DNA of 64,000 nucleotides from Galeopsis tetrahit (Eukaryota > Streptophyta > Magnoliopsida > Lamiales > Lamiaceae). Position 1 is the stretch's first letter. Every line of letters begins with the position of its first letter. A model generated the notes under the pieces. The model saw only the letters and a list, made by a program, of their open reading frames with translations. It was not told the origin of the DNA and did not search any database. Made by a program: the position numbers and the translations under genes. This document shows, one piece after another, positions 33,178-44,820 of the stretch. Where the stretch lies: assembly GCA_963675135.1 (NCBI GenBank), contig OY776129.1, forward strand, positions 45,024,141 through 45,088,140. The letters are read 5' to 3'.

Positions 33178-34451
33178 TGTAGGTCCCAAAAGTTGAGTTA
33201 ATATCGAGGGAAGCTAAAGAAAATGTCTAGAGGGGGGTGAATAGACTTTTCTAAAATCTTTCGATATATCAGAATACAATATGCGGAATACGAAATTAAC
33301 AATGAGCCCAATTCAAGTTTATACTCAACTTCTTAATTCGAAAACTCTGTTCTATACTCAACTTGTCTTGTTCAGTTATGTGTGTAAACAATTAAGCAAT
33401 TAAACAATTAAAACAGTAAAGTAAACAACACACAAAGATTTATAGTGGTTCGACAACTTGTCTACATCCACTCTCACAACCTAGTTGTGATGTTTCCACT
33501 AAACTCTTCCAATCGAGTACAAGTGTATATTCCTGTCTTTTAAGTCCCAAGAAGAAGACTTAGATCTTCAACAGGCTATACCTCCAGATATGTCTATGAT
33601 CTAACTAGAAATTTTACAAGTATCTAGCACCTTGAAAAATAACAACAAAAACTAAACACTTCTCTGATCTTCAGTAGTAGCCTTTTGAATTCTTCACTTG
33701 TCTTCTGGCTTCTTTCTGAATCTTCAATCTCTGAGAGTAATCTTCAGTATATAGCTTTAATACGCTTCAGTATATCGAGTTTCAGTAGTCTTCAAATGAT
33801 CATCATCATGAAGTATTTATAGACTTCAAACATCAAGAACTTAGTTAGTTGTAACCAACTTTTCTTGAAAACTAACTTTAACTGAATCTTCTTATCCATC
33901 CACGCGTTTCTGTTACGAATTAGTTATTCCATAACTAACTTCTATCCTTATCTTTACACGCGCTTCTAACTAACTATCTTCACGTTGACTTGTCTTGAGT
34001 AGACTTGTATGTACTTGTCTTGTAGTCCACCTGTCTTGAGTAGTAGACTTCAACTCTTCTTGACTGGTCTTCCTTGTTCAATCAGTAGACTATACTAAAC
34101 CTATCAAGACTATTACATTACTTTAAGCTTTCATAATACAAGCTTAGTCAACTTATAAACTATACAATAAAACTAATCTATTACATATAAAAACATCATG
34201 AGCTCTATACAACATTTAAATAGCTCAGTAACAAACTTAAACAAATACTGTAAACACATATGAAGTACTTATAAACTGTACTTATCTTTTCATGTGAACT
34301 TATGTGAACTCTACTGGTCTTGTACAAGATGACTTAACTCAACTAGACTAGATTAGTCAACACTTAGAAAATATTCATACTACTTTTGGCTTATCAAAAC
34401 TTCATCTTTTATTCATCATTTAGGACTTGTTCTAGGATTCATATCCCAACA
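33178..34451 (-). repeat. 3' LTR of the Sirevirus-like element
   Basis: Reads TGTTGGGATATG to CCTACA on the minus strand. It differs from the other LTR at only about three sites: near 33188 (A/G), 33574 (G/A) and 33716 (C/T). It contains a TATAAATA on the minus strand at 33821-33814. Confidence 0.95.
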
Positions 34452-34465
34452 ATTTCCCCCTTTTT
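34452..34465 (-). other. polypurine tract of the Sirevirus-like element
   Basis: AAAAAGGGGGAAAT on the minus strand, directly before the 3' LTR. Confidence 0.85.
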
Positions 34466-34651
34466 GATGAAGCCAAAACTACTTGAATCTTTTCTCATAA
34501 GTAGACTAGTTAAGTAGTTACCTTGTCTTTTAACATCAAATAGTACTTATCTTTCATTCATTCAAAATAGATCAGTAGATTACACATACTTTGAATAACA
34601 AAAAAAAACTAAGTATCAGAGCAAAAAAAACTAAACTTCAAACAAACAAAA

Positions 34652-35215
34652 CTAATCTGAAAGAGTACCTCCTTCTGGATTTGGAACGCAGAATGCATCA
34701 AGGAGTCTCTTGTGAATCAGACAGATATGGTCTTCATCTTCAATCTTCTCTTTCTCGAGTAGTTGTTCTTCAAATTTCTTGATTCTATTGATGTCAACTC
34801 TTTTACCTGAACTTGTCATGGGACATTTCCATTCAGGAAATTCAGGAACAAGAATGTTGAAGTTAGCACCAGCAGAAATCCTCAAGATTAGATGCCACAA
34901 CTTCCTGTGTTGTCCTTCCATGAACCTGTCAAATAAAGAATACAGTTCATCTTGACTTTCAGCATCACCATACTTCCTAATTATCCAATGATCAAGTTCC
35001 CATTGACTCTTCACTTCAATCCATTCAGCTCTATGCTCATTATCTATGAAGTGATCAATGAACTTGTCTTCCATCTTGTCTTCATCAGCTTTCAACTTCT
35101 GCAGCCTTTCAATATGCTTAGTAATCTTCTTTTTGCTTGCATAATGAATCTCATCATCAGCAATTCTTTGTTTCTTCTCAACTGTTGCAGTAGCAGTAGG
35201 CTCTTCAATATTCAA
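34652..35215 (-). CDS. extra ORF b of the Sirevirus-like element (187 codons)
   Basis: Overlaps the end of the preceding ORF by 4 bp in another frame and has no ATG at its 5' boundary (TTG codon). Charged and helical sequence (KKKITKHIERLQKLKADEDKM). In-frame codons continue upstream of the overlap, so it is most simply the C-terminal part of the 35212-38070 protein moved out of frame by a small indel near 35225. A separate protein made by restart or frameshifting is possible. No recognised domain. Confidence 0.6.
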   Translation of the reverse strand: MNIEEPTATATVEKKQRIADDEIHYASKKKITKHIERLQKLKADEDKMEDKFIDHFIDNEHRAEWIEVKSQWELDHWIIRKYGDAESQDELYSLFDRFMEGQHRKLWHLILRISAGANFNILVPEFPEWKCPMTSSGKRVDINRIKKFEEQLLEKEKIEDEDHICLIHKRLLDAFCVPNPEGGTLSD

Positions 35216-38070
35216 CTTTCTCTTAACTCTCGTCTGGTCTGAATCTCTGCTTCAGGAGACGCAGCAACAGCTTTGCCTTTTGCTAACTTCAGCTCATCTT
35301 CTCTTACCTTCTCAAGTTCAGCAGTCTTGACTAGCCTTCTCTTAGGCCTTCTGAGCTCTTGTATTGCTTCAGCAGCCTCCTTAGCTTCTGGTTCAGCAGA
35401 CTTAGCCTTCTCAATCTTACTTGACTCTTCCCCCTTTTTGGCTTCATCAGTAGCCTTAAGAGTGAAAAGACTAGTAAATCGAGTCATCTCTTCTAGCATA
35501 GCTTGCTTCATAGCTTCAGCAGCTGACTCAATGTGTTTCAGATGCGTTTTCTCAAGACTCATCTTGTCTAATCTATCAGTAACCAGTTCCAACTTCCTTG
35601 TACATAAAACCAGTTCATCTTTCAAATGAGTAGCCGTCTGACGAAGAAGAGTATTCTGTGCAGTTAACTCATTTAGAACATCCCGAGAACGCACCAATTG
35701 ATCTTGTGCTTCCCGTCTCTGTTCATCAGCAATAGCAACTTTAACTCTGTAGAGTCTCTCCATTTTGCTTGACTCTTCAGATAGTGATCGAGCAAACGAG
35801 ATTGACCTCTTTTCTGAAAAATCAACTTGTTTCTTCAGAAAGTCTTCAAATTGAGCAAACATCTCTTCTCGGAAAGTTGAGTCCATCTTGTTGACTTCAG
35901 CAACAATTAAGTCTCTGGAGTTGTCAACAAGTGACTGATTCTGTTCAACTAGCACATCCTTCATCTTCAAGTTTAAGAACTCGTCTATGGCAGTATGAAC
36001 AACACTTCTTAGATCCGTCTTTAATTCATCCAAAAATCTTTCTGGAACAACTTGAGTAGAAATGGGAGTTCCAACAACTTCATCATCAATGGCTTTAATT
36101 TCATCCTCATCAAACATCTCAGCATCCAAGAACTCATCATCTTCTTTACCAAGCATGAGTGAGTCGACTTCATCTTCATCACTTTCAACAATTTCTTCCA
36201 ATTGTTCTGAAGTCTGAACTGCCATCTCAACTACTTCCGGCTTGATCTCGTCTTCCACCAGATCAGTCTGGGTTCCGACGTCGAATGCGAACACATCCTC
36301 AATGACACCATCCGGAATATTCAGCAGCTTTTTGACTAAATCAACCAAGGCTTTGCGAGGGAACAGTTCAGAGTGATCCTTAACTCCACTGTTTTCTTTT
36401 TGTTCCATCTCCCAATCCATGAAATTGGAGATTCCGCCCATGCCTTGAATGACTTCAAAAAGATCATCCGTAGAAGATTTCTTCAGAGCAAACCACGTGC
36501 AAATCCGTACGAGCTTCTCAAACTGTTCAGAAGCTGTGTCGATGTCAAGAGTCGAGAGCTGCTTCTTCAGATTTCTTGAAACTCGAGCACGAACCCTCTT
36601 CTCTCGCAGACACATCGGATAATATACCAGGGATTCAAATCTAACAACAGACGGGTCCTGAGTAGATGGGGTCTCTAACTCAGCTGTTGCAGTGGCAACT
36701 GGCGTCTTGTCTGAAGTAGATGGGTTGGAGGGTTCACCATATTCTGGTGAGGGAGAGGGAGTAAAGGCAGTGGTCTCTATGGGCTTTGATGTGGCTAGGT
36801 CAGGTATGACAACTGTCGGAGTATCAGTTGTATCTTGTTTGGGAGTGATTTGGGGATGACTGGCTCTAAGCGGTAATGCCGCCAGTACATGTGAGGTTGA
36901 GGGTAAAGGACGAGGCCTAGATCGATGTGATCTAGCCTTGGTTCGAACAGTAGAGAGAGAGAGAGAAGGAATTGACAAAGTTTGTGAAGAGGTACCAACC
37001 TGGTGACTCGTCTCTTCTGGTGGAGGTGGAGTTCCAACTCTTACAAGAGTATACATCTCAGGAACTTGAGCACTAGGCTTCTTCACTAGATCAGTCTCCT
37101 CCTCTGATTGGGTCTCTTCTGAATCATCACCATTCGACTCAGCTTTCGCAGTGGCCTTCGCTTCTTCATCATCGGACTCATCTTCTGAGGAACTAGATGA
37201 GTTGCCATAGGGTAAGACGTCTGAGTCGTCTATCTGAACTCGTCTTGGGGCAGCTGGCCTCGCAGCAGCCTGCTTCCTCTGGGCTTCCGACTTTAAGTAG
37301 AATTTGAGAGGATGGAAGGGCTTTCCTTTGCTCCAGTCCGACTTGTTGGGTAACAACAAGGGGAGTAGGATACTCAACTTGTTGCCGTACCCAACCGTGT
37401 GAGACACCACCCAATTGCATGAATCGGTATCCACTCGAACACTCTTCTCGAAATACATCATCCGATCCGCAATCAGCTTGAACCAATTGCCTTCAGTAAT
37501 TCCGTCGTAGATTGCCGCCATCACCCTTGTCTTGGCTTGGGTGACTGCATCAAATGAACCAGTGGCACATAGAAGCATCTTACTTGCTATGTCCAGTAGA
37601 GTGCGATACTTCTCCAACAATTCGGCCTTCTTAACAGCAGGGGCCTTGCCGTCCGATTTGAGCTTCAACTTCCTTCCACAAAAGATGCTCAAATACCTCA
37701 TCTCTTGTCCAGTGGCATAGTTCTCCACATCAATCGTTCCGATGGGCAGCCTTAAATGCCTGAAAAGCACCTCACGAGTGAGTTCAACTCGGTTCGTTCC
37801 TATGAAAGATTCAATTTCATCTCCTCGTCTTGTGGCGTTGGCATAGAACAATAACACCTCTTCCTCCAAGACGACTTGAGGAAATGCTTCCAGATAAGGC
37901 TTCAATCCACAATGTGAGCACTTATCAAGGATCTCTTGGTTTCCAGCAGTGTGAAGCCCTTTGAAGAACATCGAGGGTTCCACATGCACCTTGTTCTCCG
38001 AAATATACTTTCCAAGATTGAACCTCGCTTGCATGTTAGTTCTGACATCGAAAAGAGAAACAATCGACAT
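35212..38070 (-). CDS. envelope-like / additional ORF of the Sirevirus-like element (952 aa)
   Basis: ATG at 38070, TGA at 35214-35212, on the same strand as pol and between pol and the 3' LTR, where Sireviruses carry an envelope-like or additional ORF. The N-terminal region (1 to about 270) contains VVLEEEVLLFYANATRRGDE, a motif type seen in plant retroelement accessory proteins. About 280-490 is Ser/Thr/Pro-rich and disordered. About 600-690 is very acidic. About 700-900 is charged and helical, probably coiled coil, followed by a Lys/Glu-rich tail. I see no clear signal peptide or membrane span, so a true envelope role is not supported by the sequence. Function unknown. Confidence 0.8.
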   Translation of the reverse strand: MSIVSLFDVRTNMQARFNLGKYISENKVHVEPSMFFKGLHTAGNQEILDKCSHCGLKPYLEAFPQVVLEEEVLLFYANATRRGDEIESFIGTNRVELTREVLFRHLRLPIGTIDVENYATGQEMRYLSIFCGRKLKLKSDGKAPAVKKAELLEKYRTLLDIASKMLLCATGSFDAVTQAKTRVMAAIYDGITEGNWFKLIADRMMYFEKSVRVDTDSCNWVVSHTVGYGNKLSILLPLLLPNKSDWSKGKPFHPLKFYLKSEAQRKQAAARPAAPRRVQIDDSDVLPYGNSSSSSEDESDDEEAKATAKAESNGDDSEETQSEEETDLVKKPSAQVPEMYTLVRVGTPPPPEETSHQVGTSSQTLSIPSLSLSTVRTKARSHRSRPRPLPSTSHVLAALPLRASHPQITPKQDTTDTPTVVIPDLATSKPIETTAFTPSPSPEYGEPSNPSTSDKTPVATATAELETPSTQDPSVVRFESLVYYPMCLREKRVRARVSRNLKKQLSTLDIDTASEQFEKLVRICTWFALKKSSTDDLFEVIQGMGGISNFMDWEMEQKENSGVKDHSELFPRKALVDLVKKLLNIPDGVIEDVFAFDVGTQTDLVEDEIKPEVVEMAVQTSEQLEEIVESDEDEVDSLMLGKEDDEFLDAEMFDEDEIKAIDDEVVGTPISTQVVPERFLDELKTDLRSVVHTAIDEFLNLKMKDVLVEQNQSLVDNSRDLIVAEVNKMDSTFREEMFAQFEDFLKKQVDFSEKRSISFARSLSEESSKMERLYRVKVAIADEQRREAQDQLVRSRDVLNELTAQNTLLRQTATHLKDELVLCTRKLELVTDRLDKMSLEKTHLKHIESAAEAMKQAMLEEMTRFTSLFTLKATDEAKKGEESSKIEKAKSAEPEAKEAAEAIQELRRPKRRLVKTAELEKVREDELKLAKGKAVAASPEAEIQTRRELRES

Positions 38071-38960
38071 CTTTTAGAGAGTAAAGTAAGAACTAGGTAG
38101 GTTTGATTTGCAAGAAACTCGAGAGCTAGAGTAGGAGAGTTATGAAAACGTAAGTCGAGTTGTGGGAAGGGTGAGTTTTGTTAGAACTGAAAAGTGATCC
38201 AACGACAAAGATTGTTTTGTTTAATCTAACGGTCGAGACCCTTGAAATTCGGTTACGGAATCGAGAATATTATGTGATTTGATATTGTAAGTTTTGAAGT
38301 CCGACTCTTCTTAGTTAGGACAGGGAGTGTATACATCTGACCTAGTGTAGTAGAGTAAGAACTGGGTGTATACACCTCATTAAAATGGAGTGTATAAATC
38401 CAATTCTAGGGTTTTCAAATTCTAGCAATATCTAATTACAATAATACCCTTAATTTGATGTGATCAAACACTTAGCATTTTTCAATCAAGAGAAACACTT
38501 AGCTTGTCTGTTCGAGTCCATCCAGAACAGACGAGTAGACTTAAGCTTCGCAAGACGAGTTGGCTCAAGTACACAAGACGAGTTCCCCCTTCGCCTGTGC
38601 CTGTCTATTCTGAACGTCGAACGACTGTATGTACCTATCTCATCATTTTCAATGTGTAATCGTAGGTACAGGTAGAGTAAGATAAATAAGATGAATATCA
38701 ATCTAAAGCAATGATCAAGGTTTCGAACAAGATGACCTATTAACAAACATAAGAGTCAACATAAGGATTTTTAAGAAATCAAGGATTCCCCCTTAAATGT
38801 TTATTCCCTTAGTATTACCCTCAGCTTTACCAGCTTCCTCATTGGGTTGTTTTGGTCATCTAGTCTAGCCTTGTATACCTGTCTGTTGGATGAGTAGTCG
38901 AGTGCTCTGGTCTAGTGATCTTGTCTCCTCTTATTGATGTACCTGTCTGTTAGTACATAG
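38071..38960. other. non-coding spacer between pol and the extra ORF
   Basis: About 890 bp without a supported ORF. It could hold a promoter or splice site for the downstream ORF, but I cannot identify one. Confidence 0.5.
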
Positions 38961-41507
38961 CTATAGGCAAGTAGGATCTAAATCAATTAGTCCTAGACTA
39001 ATGCATAACTCACGAAATCGTGCCTCAGCTAATGGTTTTGTAAAAATGTCAGCTCTTTGAAAATCAGTATGAATCTTTTCCATGCGAATATCCTTCTTTT
39101 CTACATGATCACGTATGAAATGATGCTTCACATCAACATGCTTACATCGTGTGTGTAAAACAGGATTTTGTGTAATGGCAATTGCACTATTACTATCACA
39201 GAAAATAGGAACATTTGATTCATGTATATTGTAATCACGAAGCTGTTGCATGAGCCAGAGTAGTTGACTACAACAGCTACCAGCAGCCATGTACTCGGCT
39301 TCGGTAGTTGAAGTTGCAACACTAGTCTGCTTTTTAGAAAACCAAGATATGAGTTTTGTGCCTAGAAATTGACAAGAACCAGAAGTAGATTTCCTATCTA
39401 TTCTACAGCCTCCAAAGTCTGAGTCTGAATACCCACTTAAGGATAGGTCATCATTTGAAGGATACCATATACCACGATTGATGGTCCCTTTCAAATATTT
39501 CAAGATCCTTTTGGTAGTTTCCATGTGACTTTCTTTTGGATTGGCTTGGAATCGAGCACAAACACCAACAGAGAATGCAATGTCAGGTCTACTAGCAGTT
39601 AGATACAGTAAAGAACCAATTAAGCCACGATAATAGGATTGGTCAGCACATTTACCGTTCTCATCTGGATCCATTCTGTAAGTTGGTTGCATTGGTACAC
39701 CAGTGGACTTACATGTTTTGATCCCATACTTGTCTAGAAGATTTCTAGTGTATTTCGCCTGATTTATGAAAATACCTTCAGGAGTTTGTTTTACTTGAAG
39801 TCCAAGAAAGTAGTTCATTTCACCCATCATAGACATCTCAAATTTACTTTGCATGAGTGTTGAAAAACTTTCACTCAGCTTTTTGTTAGGTGACCCAAAA
39901 ATGATGTCATCTACGTAAATTTGGACGAGTAAAATGTCCTTCCCTTCTTGTCTTCTGAACAAGGTTCGATCGACCTTGCCCTTAGTAAAACCATTTTCCA
40001 ATAGAAAGAGAGATAGAGTGTCATACCATGCTCTTGGAGCTTGCTTTAGTCCGTATAAGGCCTTCTTTAATCTGTACACCTGGTTGCCTTTGACTTCGAA
40101 ACCTGGAGGTTGTTCAACATACACTTCTTCCGCAAGAATACCGTTAAGAAAGGCACTTTTAACATCCATTTGATATACAGTAAACTTCATGTGAGCAGCA
40201 TATGCAAGGAACAATCTAATGGCTTCTAGTCTAGCAACAGGAGCATATGTTTCATCATAGTCTATGCCTTCAGCTTGTGAGTAGCCTTGGGCGACTAATC
40301 TAGCCTTATTTCTAACGACTAAATCATTCTCATCTTTCTTATTCTTGAAAATCCATCGAGTGCCAACTACATTATGATGTTTCGGCCTATCGACAAGTTC
40401 CCAGACGTCGTTTCGAACAAACTGGTTCAACTCGTCTTGCATAGCGATGATCCAATTACTATCAGCCAATGCCTCTTTAACAGTGGCAGGCTCAATAGAT
40501 GAGAGGAAACAACACCAGCAAAACATAGTTGGACTAGACTGTTCTTGCGACTCAAAGAGTTGTCGTCTAGTCTTCACACCTATAGTAGAGTCACCAATGA
40601 TATTTTCAGTATCATGCGCAGATTTCCATGTTTTCCTATTCTTAACAGGAATACTATCATCGTCTATATCATGTACAGCATCATGCATGTCAACATCATT
40701 TGTATCATCAACAGATTTGCCAGGAGTAGATGAGTCAACTAGAGCAGGCATGTCAACTGGTCTAGAGGACTTACCTTGAGCACTTACTTTCTCCTTGTCA
40801 TCAGAATCGAGAGCTTTTAGGAATGGGTTGTAGGCTTGAACGGATTCATATATCTCTGAATCTTTGTCAGATTCGATAGATAGATCAGTTACCTTCTTAC
40901 TGATCTTGTCGGCAGACGAGTCCTGTTGAGATTCATCGAAAACCACATGTGGTGTTTCTTCCACACAAAGAGTTGAGTAGTTGAATACTCTAAATGCTTT
41001 GCTAGTCGAGGAGTATCCTAAGAATATCCCCTCGTCTGCTTTAGCATCGAAAGCATTCAACTTGCTCTTTCCATTGTTGTGAATGAAACACTTACAGCCA
41101 AATATATGGAAATATGAAACTCTTGGTTTTCTACCTTTCCAAACCTCATAAGGTGTCTTGCCTAGAGCTTTGTTGATCGCGCTTCTATTCTGTGAATGGC
41201 ATGCAGTGTTGATAGCTTCAGCCCAAAACTTTTGAGGTGTGTTGAACTCAGCTATCATGGTTCTATAGGCTTCTTTGAGAGTTCGATTCCTTCTTTCTGC
41301 TACACCGTTCTGTTGTGGTGTCCTAGCTGCACTAGTAAGGTGCTGGATACCACGTTTAGTACAAAATTCATTGATATAGCAATTAATGAACTCAGTTCCC
41401 TTGTCACTTCGAATTTTGACAATAGACTGGTTCTTCTCAACTTGTAACTTCTTCAACAGTTCAGGCAGAAGTGTTTGTGTATCACTCTTCTTGTGTAGAA
41501 AGACTAC
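38961..41507 (-). pseudogene. pol of the Sirevirus-like element, distal part: integrase core end, RT, RNase H
   Basis: Same frame as 41508-42233 but separated from it by a TAG stop at 41510-41508. Shows integrase SDKGTEF and PQQNGVAERRNRTL, reverse transcriptase QMDVKSAFLNG and YVDDIIFGS (near 39910), RNase H GYSDSDFGG, TEAEYMAAG and CDSNSAIAITQNP, ending LIDLDPTCL at 38961. Apart from the single stop this part is intact. Confidence 0.92.
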
Positions 41508-42251
41508 CTAAGTGAACTTAGAATAGTCGTCTACAACAACAAGTGTGTACCTTCTACCGTTCAAGGTTGGAGGAGTTATTGGTCCATGAAGATCCATATG
41601 TAGGAGTTCTAGAACTCTACTAGTTGAGAGAGTATGAATTGACTTAAATGAACCTTTAACCTGTTTACCCTGTTGACAAGTCGTGCATACATGTGACTTG
41701 TAGTAAACTTCATTGGGAATACCTTCTACAAGGTAATCTCTGGCTATCTTATTAAGAACCTTAATGTTTAGATGACAGAGGCGTCTATGCCAGAGCCAGC
41801 CAAGTTCTTTAGGATTCTTAGTAAGTAGGCAGGTGTCCCTCGGACAACTGTTCCAGTTCACTATGTACACACTACCTTGTCTTACGCCGACAAGTAGAAC
41901 TGTGTGTGTCCTTTTGTCGATGACTTCACATTTGCGGCTTTTGAACTGCACTTTGTAACCACGATCACAAAATTGTGAAACAGAGAGTAGATTATATTTC
42001 AAACCTTCAACATATGAAACATCTTGTATTTCGACGTCTCCATTCCGGATGTAACCAAATCCTTTAGTGACAGCAGTGGAGCTATCACCAAATATTACTT
42101 TTGGTCCTTCTTGCTCATGGTAGCTAGACAAGAGAGCTTTGGTACCAGTCATGTGGTGCGAACAACCACTGTCTATGTACCAGGTTTCTCCTACTGAGCC
42201 ACCCTTCTTATACAAGTCAAGTCGACCCTGCAATAGATGATATTCAATAAC
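41508..42251 (-). pseudogene. pol of the Sirevirus-like element, proximal part: protease, integrase zinc region
   Basis: Opens after an in-frame TAA at 42254-42252 with no ATG, in the +1 frame relative to gag. Shows the aspartic protease motif WYIDSGCSHHMTG, the integrase HHCC region (HRRLCHLN and CTTCQQGKQ), and the first catalytic Asp in HMDLHGP. It ends at TAG 41510-41508 right after DDYSKFT, where copia integrases normally continue with Trp; TGG to TAG is a one-base change. The copy cannot make full pol without readthrough. Confidence 0.9.
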
Positions 42252-42267
42252 TTAGGTACCCATTTGT

Positions 42268-44820
42268 TTATTGGGGTCCTTGGGGGTTAGTCATGTTCAG
42301 AGGAATCCAGATATACATTGGAGTCTTGAACAAGTTCGATCTTTTAAGCTTTCGCCCATATTTTTTGCAAAATAAGACCTTGTTGTCCTTCTCTGGCCTA
42401 TCAGTCGAGTTCGGGTCTACTCTTTGGAGATAGCCTTTCGACTTAATCTCTACTTGAGCAGGCACTTGTCTATGATAGTTAGAGTAGGGTTTGAAAGCAT
42501 TAGGTCCATACGGTTTATAGACGCGTTTGGGTCTTTCCTCACTTAAAATATCGTATGATAGAGGTGGAGGATATAGGACAGCTTGTGTACGATATTTTGG
42601 AGCTACCTGTCTAGGTCTAGACGAGTAGAGTTGAGACTGCCTTATAAATGGAGGTCTAGACTCTTGTCGTCTAGTCTGTACCTGTCTAGTACTCGTCTCC
42701 TCAGGATACCAGTCCTCGTATCTGACCTGGTTGGGTCGTCCACGATTAGTGGTCCTTTGAAGATTAGTTCTAGATGGAACAGGCTTGCTGTTACCATTCT
42801 TTTTACCTCCCTTGGTAATCGGAATGTTAACTCGAGCTTGTTTAGGTACAGTACCATTAGAAGGAGTTCCAATATCGTATAACATTGGTCCTTTTCCTTT
42901 ATCATTTGGCAAAAGTCTTGCTTTAATGGTAGTAGGGTTCTTAATGACTCGAGTAGACGAGCTAGATGACTCAGCACCTATACCAGTCTTGTCACCTGGA
43001 TCTCTATACCTATCTGACAGTTCAAGGTTAATCTTTGAAGAATTAACCAGGTCAGTAAGTTTGAGATCAAGTGTAACTACCTCGGTCTCTAAGAACTTAT
43101 TACGTTCTTCAAGTCTGTTGCACTTGTTCTTTAAAACATTGAATTCATTTCTCTCAGTTGCATGTATCTTAAGTAGGTCTTGATATAACCTGTCTGTCAA
43201 CGCACACTTTTCTTTGAGTTTACTCAACTCTTCAGTCAAGCGTTTATTTAGGACTGTTATATTAGGATCTACTTTTGACTGAGCTTCCTTAAGATCAATG
43301 ATTTCTTGTTTTAATGCAATGTTTTCATCACTGACTTCAATGAATGCTTGGTTAGCAAGTAGAAGGTCGTCTTCGACTGCACTAGTCGAGTGCTGAAGAC
43401 TACTTCCTACTTCACTACTAGCAGTGTCACTTTCATCAGTTTCTGAATCATCACAAGATTGAAAAGATGTAGCAGATGATACCTCTTGGTCGATTTTAGC
43501 CATGCAGCATAGGCCATCATCTACTATGAATGCTTCGTCGTGATCTTGATCAGTTGAGTGACTAGATACGGACGATGGCAACTCGTCTGAATCCGAATCA
43601 GAGTCATCATTGGCCATCATAGCCTTTTTGCCACGGTTATATCTTCTTTCTCTTCGTGCCTTGCGTTCTTCACGATCATCAGTGCTCAGGTCTGGACATT
43701 CATATATGTAGTGACCTGGCTTTTCACAATTATAGCACAAAAGATCATTAGTAGCCTTTTTAATAGGAGATTTGTCCCTACGTTTATCACGTCTATCAGA
43801 ACGTTGAATCTTCCCATCGTCAGACTCTCTATCTCGTCTGTTACTTTTCGAGACTTCGTCTCTCCTTTCGGACGAGTTTCGGTCTCGTCTGGTCTCAGAC
43901 GAGTTCTTAGAAGTAGATGCTCTATGATCCCTATAGAACTTCTTGTATCTTCCGAAGCGTTTATTGAGCCTATCAAACTTTCTAACCATGAGACTCATCT
44001 GATCCTTTAAACTAAGATCAGTATCTAACTCATCTTTCACAGAGGCAGACTTAGTTCTAGACTTGGACCTGTCTACCTTAGAGGACTTAGAAGAGCTAGA
44101 CTTAAAGGCAACGTTCTTAGATACAGCATGTTCTCTATCACTACTGGCTAGTGGTTCATCTTCGTCTAAATCAAACTCATGGGCTTTAAGAGTTTGAAAC
44201 ATGGTTTCAGCAGTCCACGTATCAATATCTTGAGTGTTCTTAACAAGCATCTTTACCATTTTCCAACGACCATCAAGACTCTTCAAAATCCTAAGATTGA
44301 TCTCACGAGCAGTATAAGATTTACCAAGTACTTCCAAATCATTCATGATCTTAGTAAAACGAGTATCCAGCTGGTCGATAGTTTCGCCAGCTTTCATCTG
44401 AAATGATTCAAATCTTTGGACAGCTGTGGAGAGTTTGCTCTCTTTGATTAGGGAGGTCCCTTCACAAAGGATAGCTAGTCTGTCCCACATCTCTTTGGCA
44501 GTCTTACATTTTAACACTTTTCCTAGATACTCGTTAGGAAGGGTGTGTAAAATGTAATTCTTTGCCAAACTATCCAAATTATTTTGACGCATTTCTTCTG
44601 AGGTTAGATCCGACCTGGGTTTCTTGACGAGGGTACCAATTGGTTTGCTTGGGTCAAGAACAGCAGTATTAGGAACCATAGTAACAATAGGTCCTTCTGT
44701 GATAACAGAGATCATTAGGTCGTGCGTGGAACTGAAAATGGCTTCCATTCGCAGCTTCCAGTAGTCATAGTCCTGAACCTGGAACTTGGGTAACTTGTTA
44801 GCGCTGATCTCAAGAGACAT
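42268..44820 (-). CDS. gag of the Sirevirus-like element (850 aa)
   Basis: ATG at 44820-44818. The N-terminus (KLPKFQVQDYDYWKLRME) and the next 230 residues match copia gag (UBN2-type). A CCHC zinc knuckle CYNCEKPGHYIYEC lies near residue 360 and would bind genomic RNA. The following 250 residues contain a long predicted coiled coil (NIALKQEIIDLKE, LTEELSKLKEKCALTD). The large size and coiled coil are usual in Sirevirus gag. It ends at TAA 42270-42268, and pol opens in the +1 frame about 17 bp downstream. Confidence 0.92.
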   Translation of the reverse strand: MSLEISANKLPKFQVQDYDYWKLRMEAIFSSTHDLMISVITEGPIVTMVPNTAVLDPSKPIGTLVKKPRSDLTSEEMRQNNLDSLAKNYILHTLPNEYLGKVLKCKTAKEMWDRLAILCEGTSLIKESKLSTAVQRFESFQMKAGETIDQLDTRFTKIMNDLEVLGKSYTAREINLRILKSLDGRWKMVKMLVKNTQDIDTWTAETMFQTLKAHEFDLDEDEPLASSDREHAVSKNVAFKSSSSKSSKVDRSKSRTKSASVKDELDTDLSLKDQMSLMVRKFDRLNKRFGRYKKFYRDHRASTSKNSSETRRDRNSSERRDEVSKSNRRDRESDDGKIQRSDRRDKRRDKSPIKKATNDLLCYNCEKPGHYIYECPDLSTDDREERKARRERRYNRGKKAMMANDDSDSDSDELPSSVSSHSTDQDHDEAFIVDDGLCCMAKIDQEVSSATSFQSCDDSETDESDTASSEVGSSLQHSTSAVEDDLLLANQAFIEVSDENIALKQEIIDLKEAQSKVDPNITVLNKRLTEELSKLKEKCALTDRLYQDLLKIHATERNEFNVLKNKCNRLEERNKFLETEVVTLDLKLTDLVNSSKINLELSDRYRDPGDKTGIGAESSSSSTRVIKNPTTIKARLLPNDKGKGPMLYDIGTPSNGTVPKQARVNIPITKGGKKNGNSKPVPSRTNLQRTTNRGRPNQVRYEDWYPEETSTRQVQTRRQESRPPFIRQSQLYSSRPRQVAPKYRTQAVLYPPPLSYDILSEERPKRVYKPYGPNAFKPYSNYHRQVPAQVEIKSKGYLQRVDPNSTDRPEKDNKVLFCKKYGRKLKRSNLFKTPMYIWIPLNMTNPQGPQ

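Noticed and set aside
33178..33189. Met at 33189 as the start of a separate hAT C-terminal gene
   Set aside because: Those codons are LTR sequence; the true frame enters at the ATTCT duplication.
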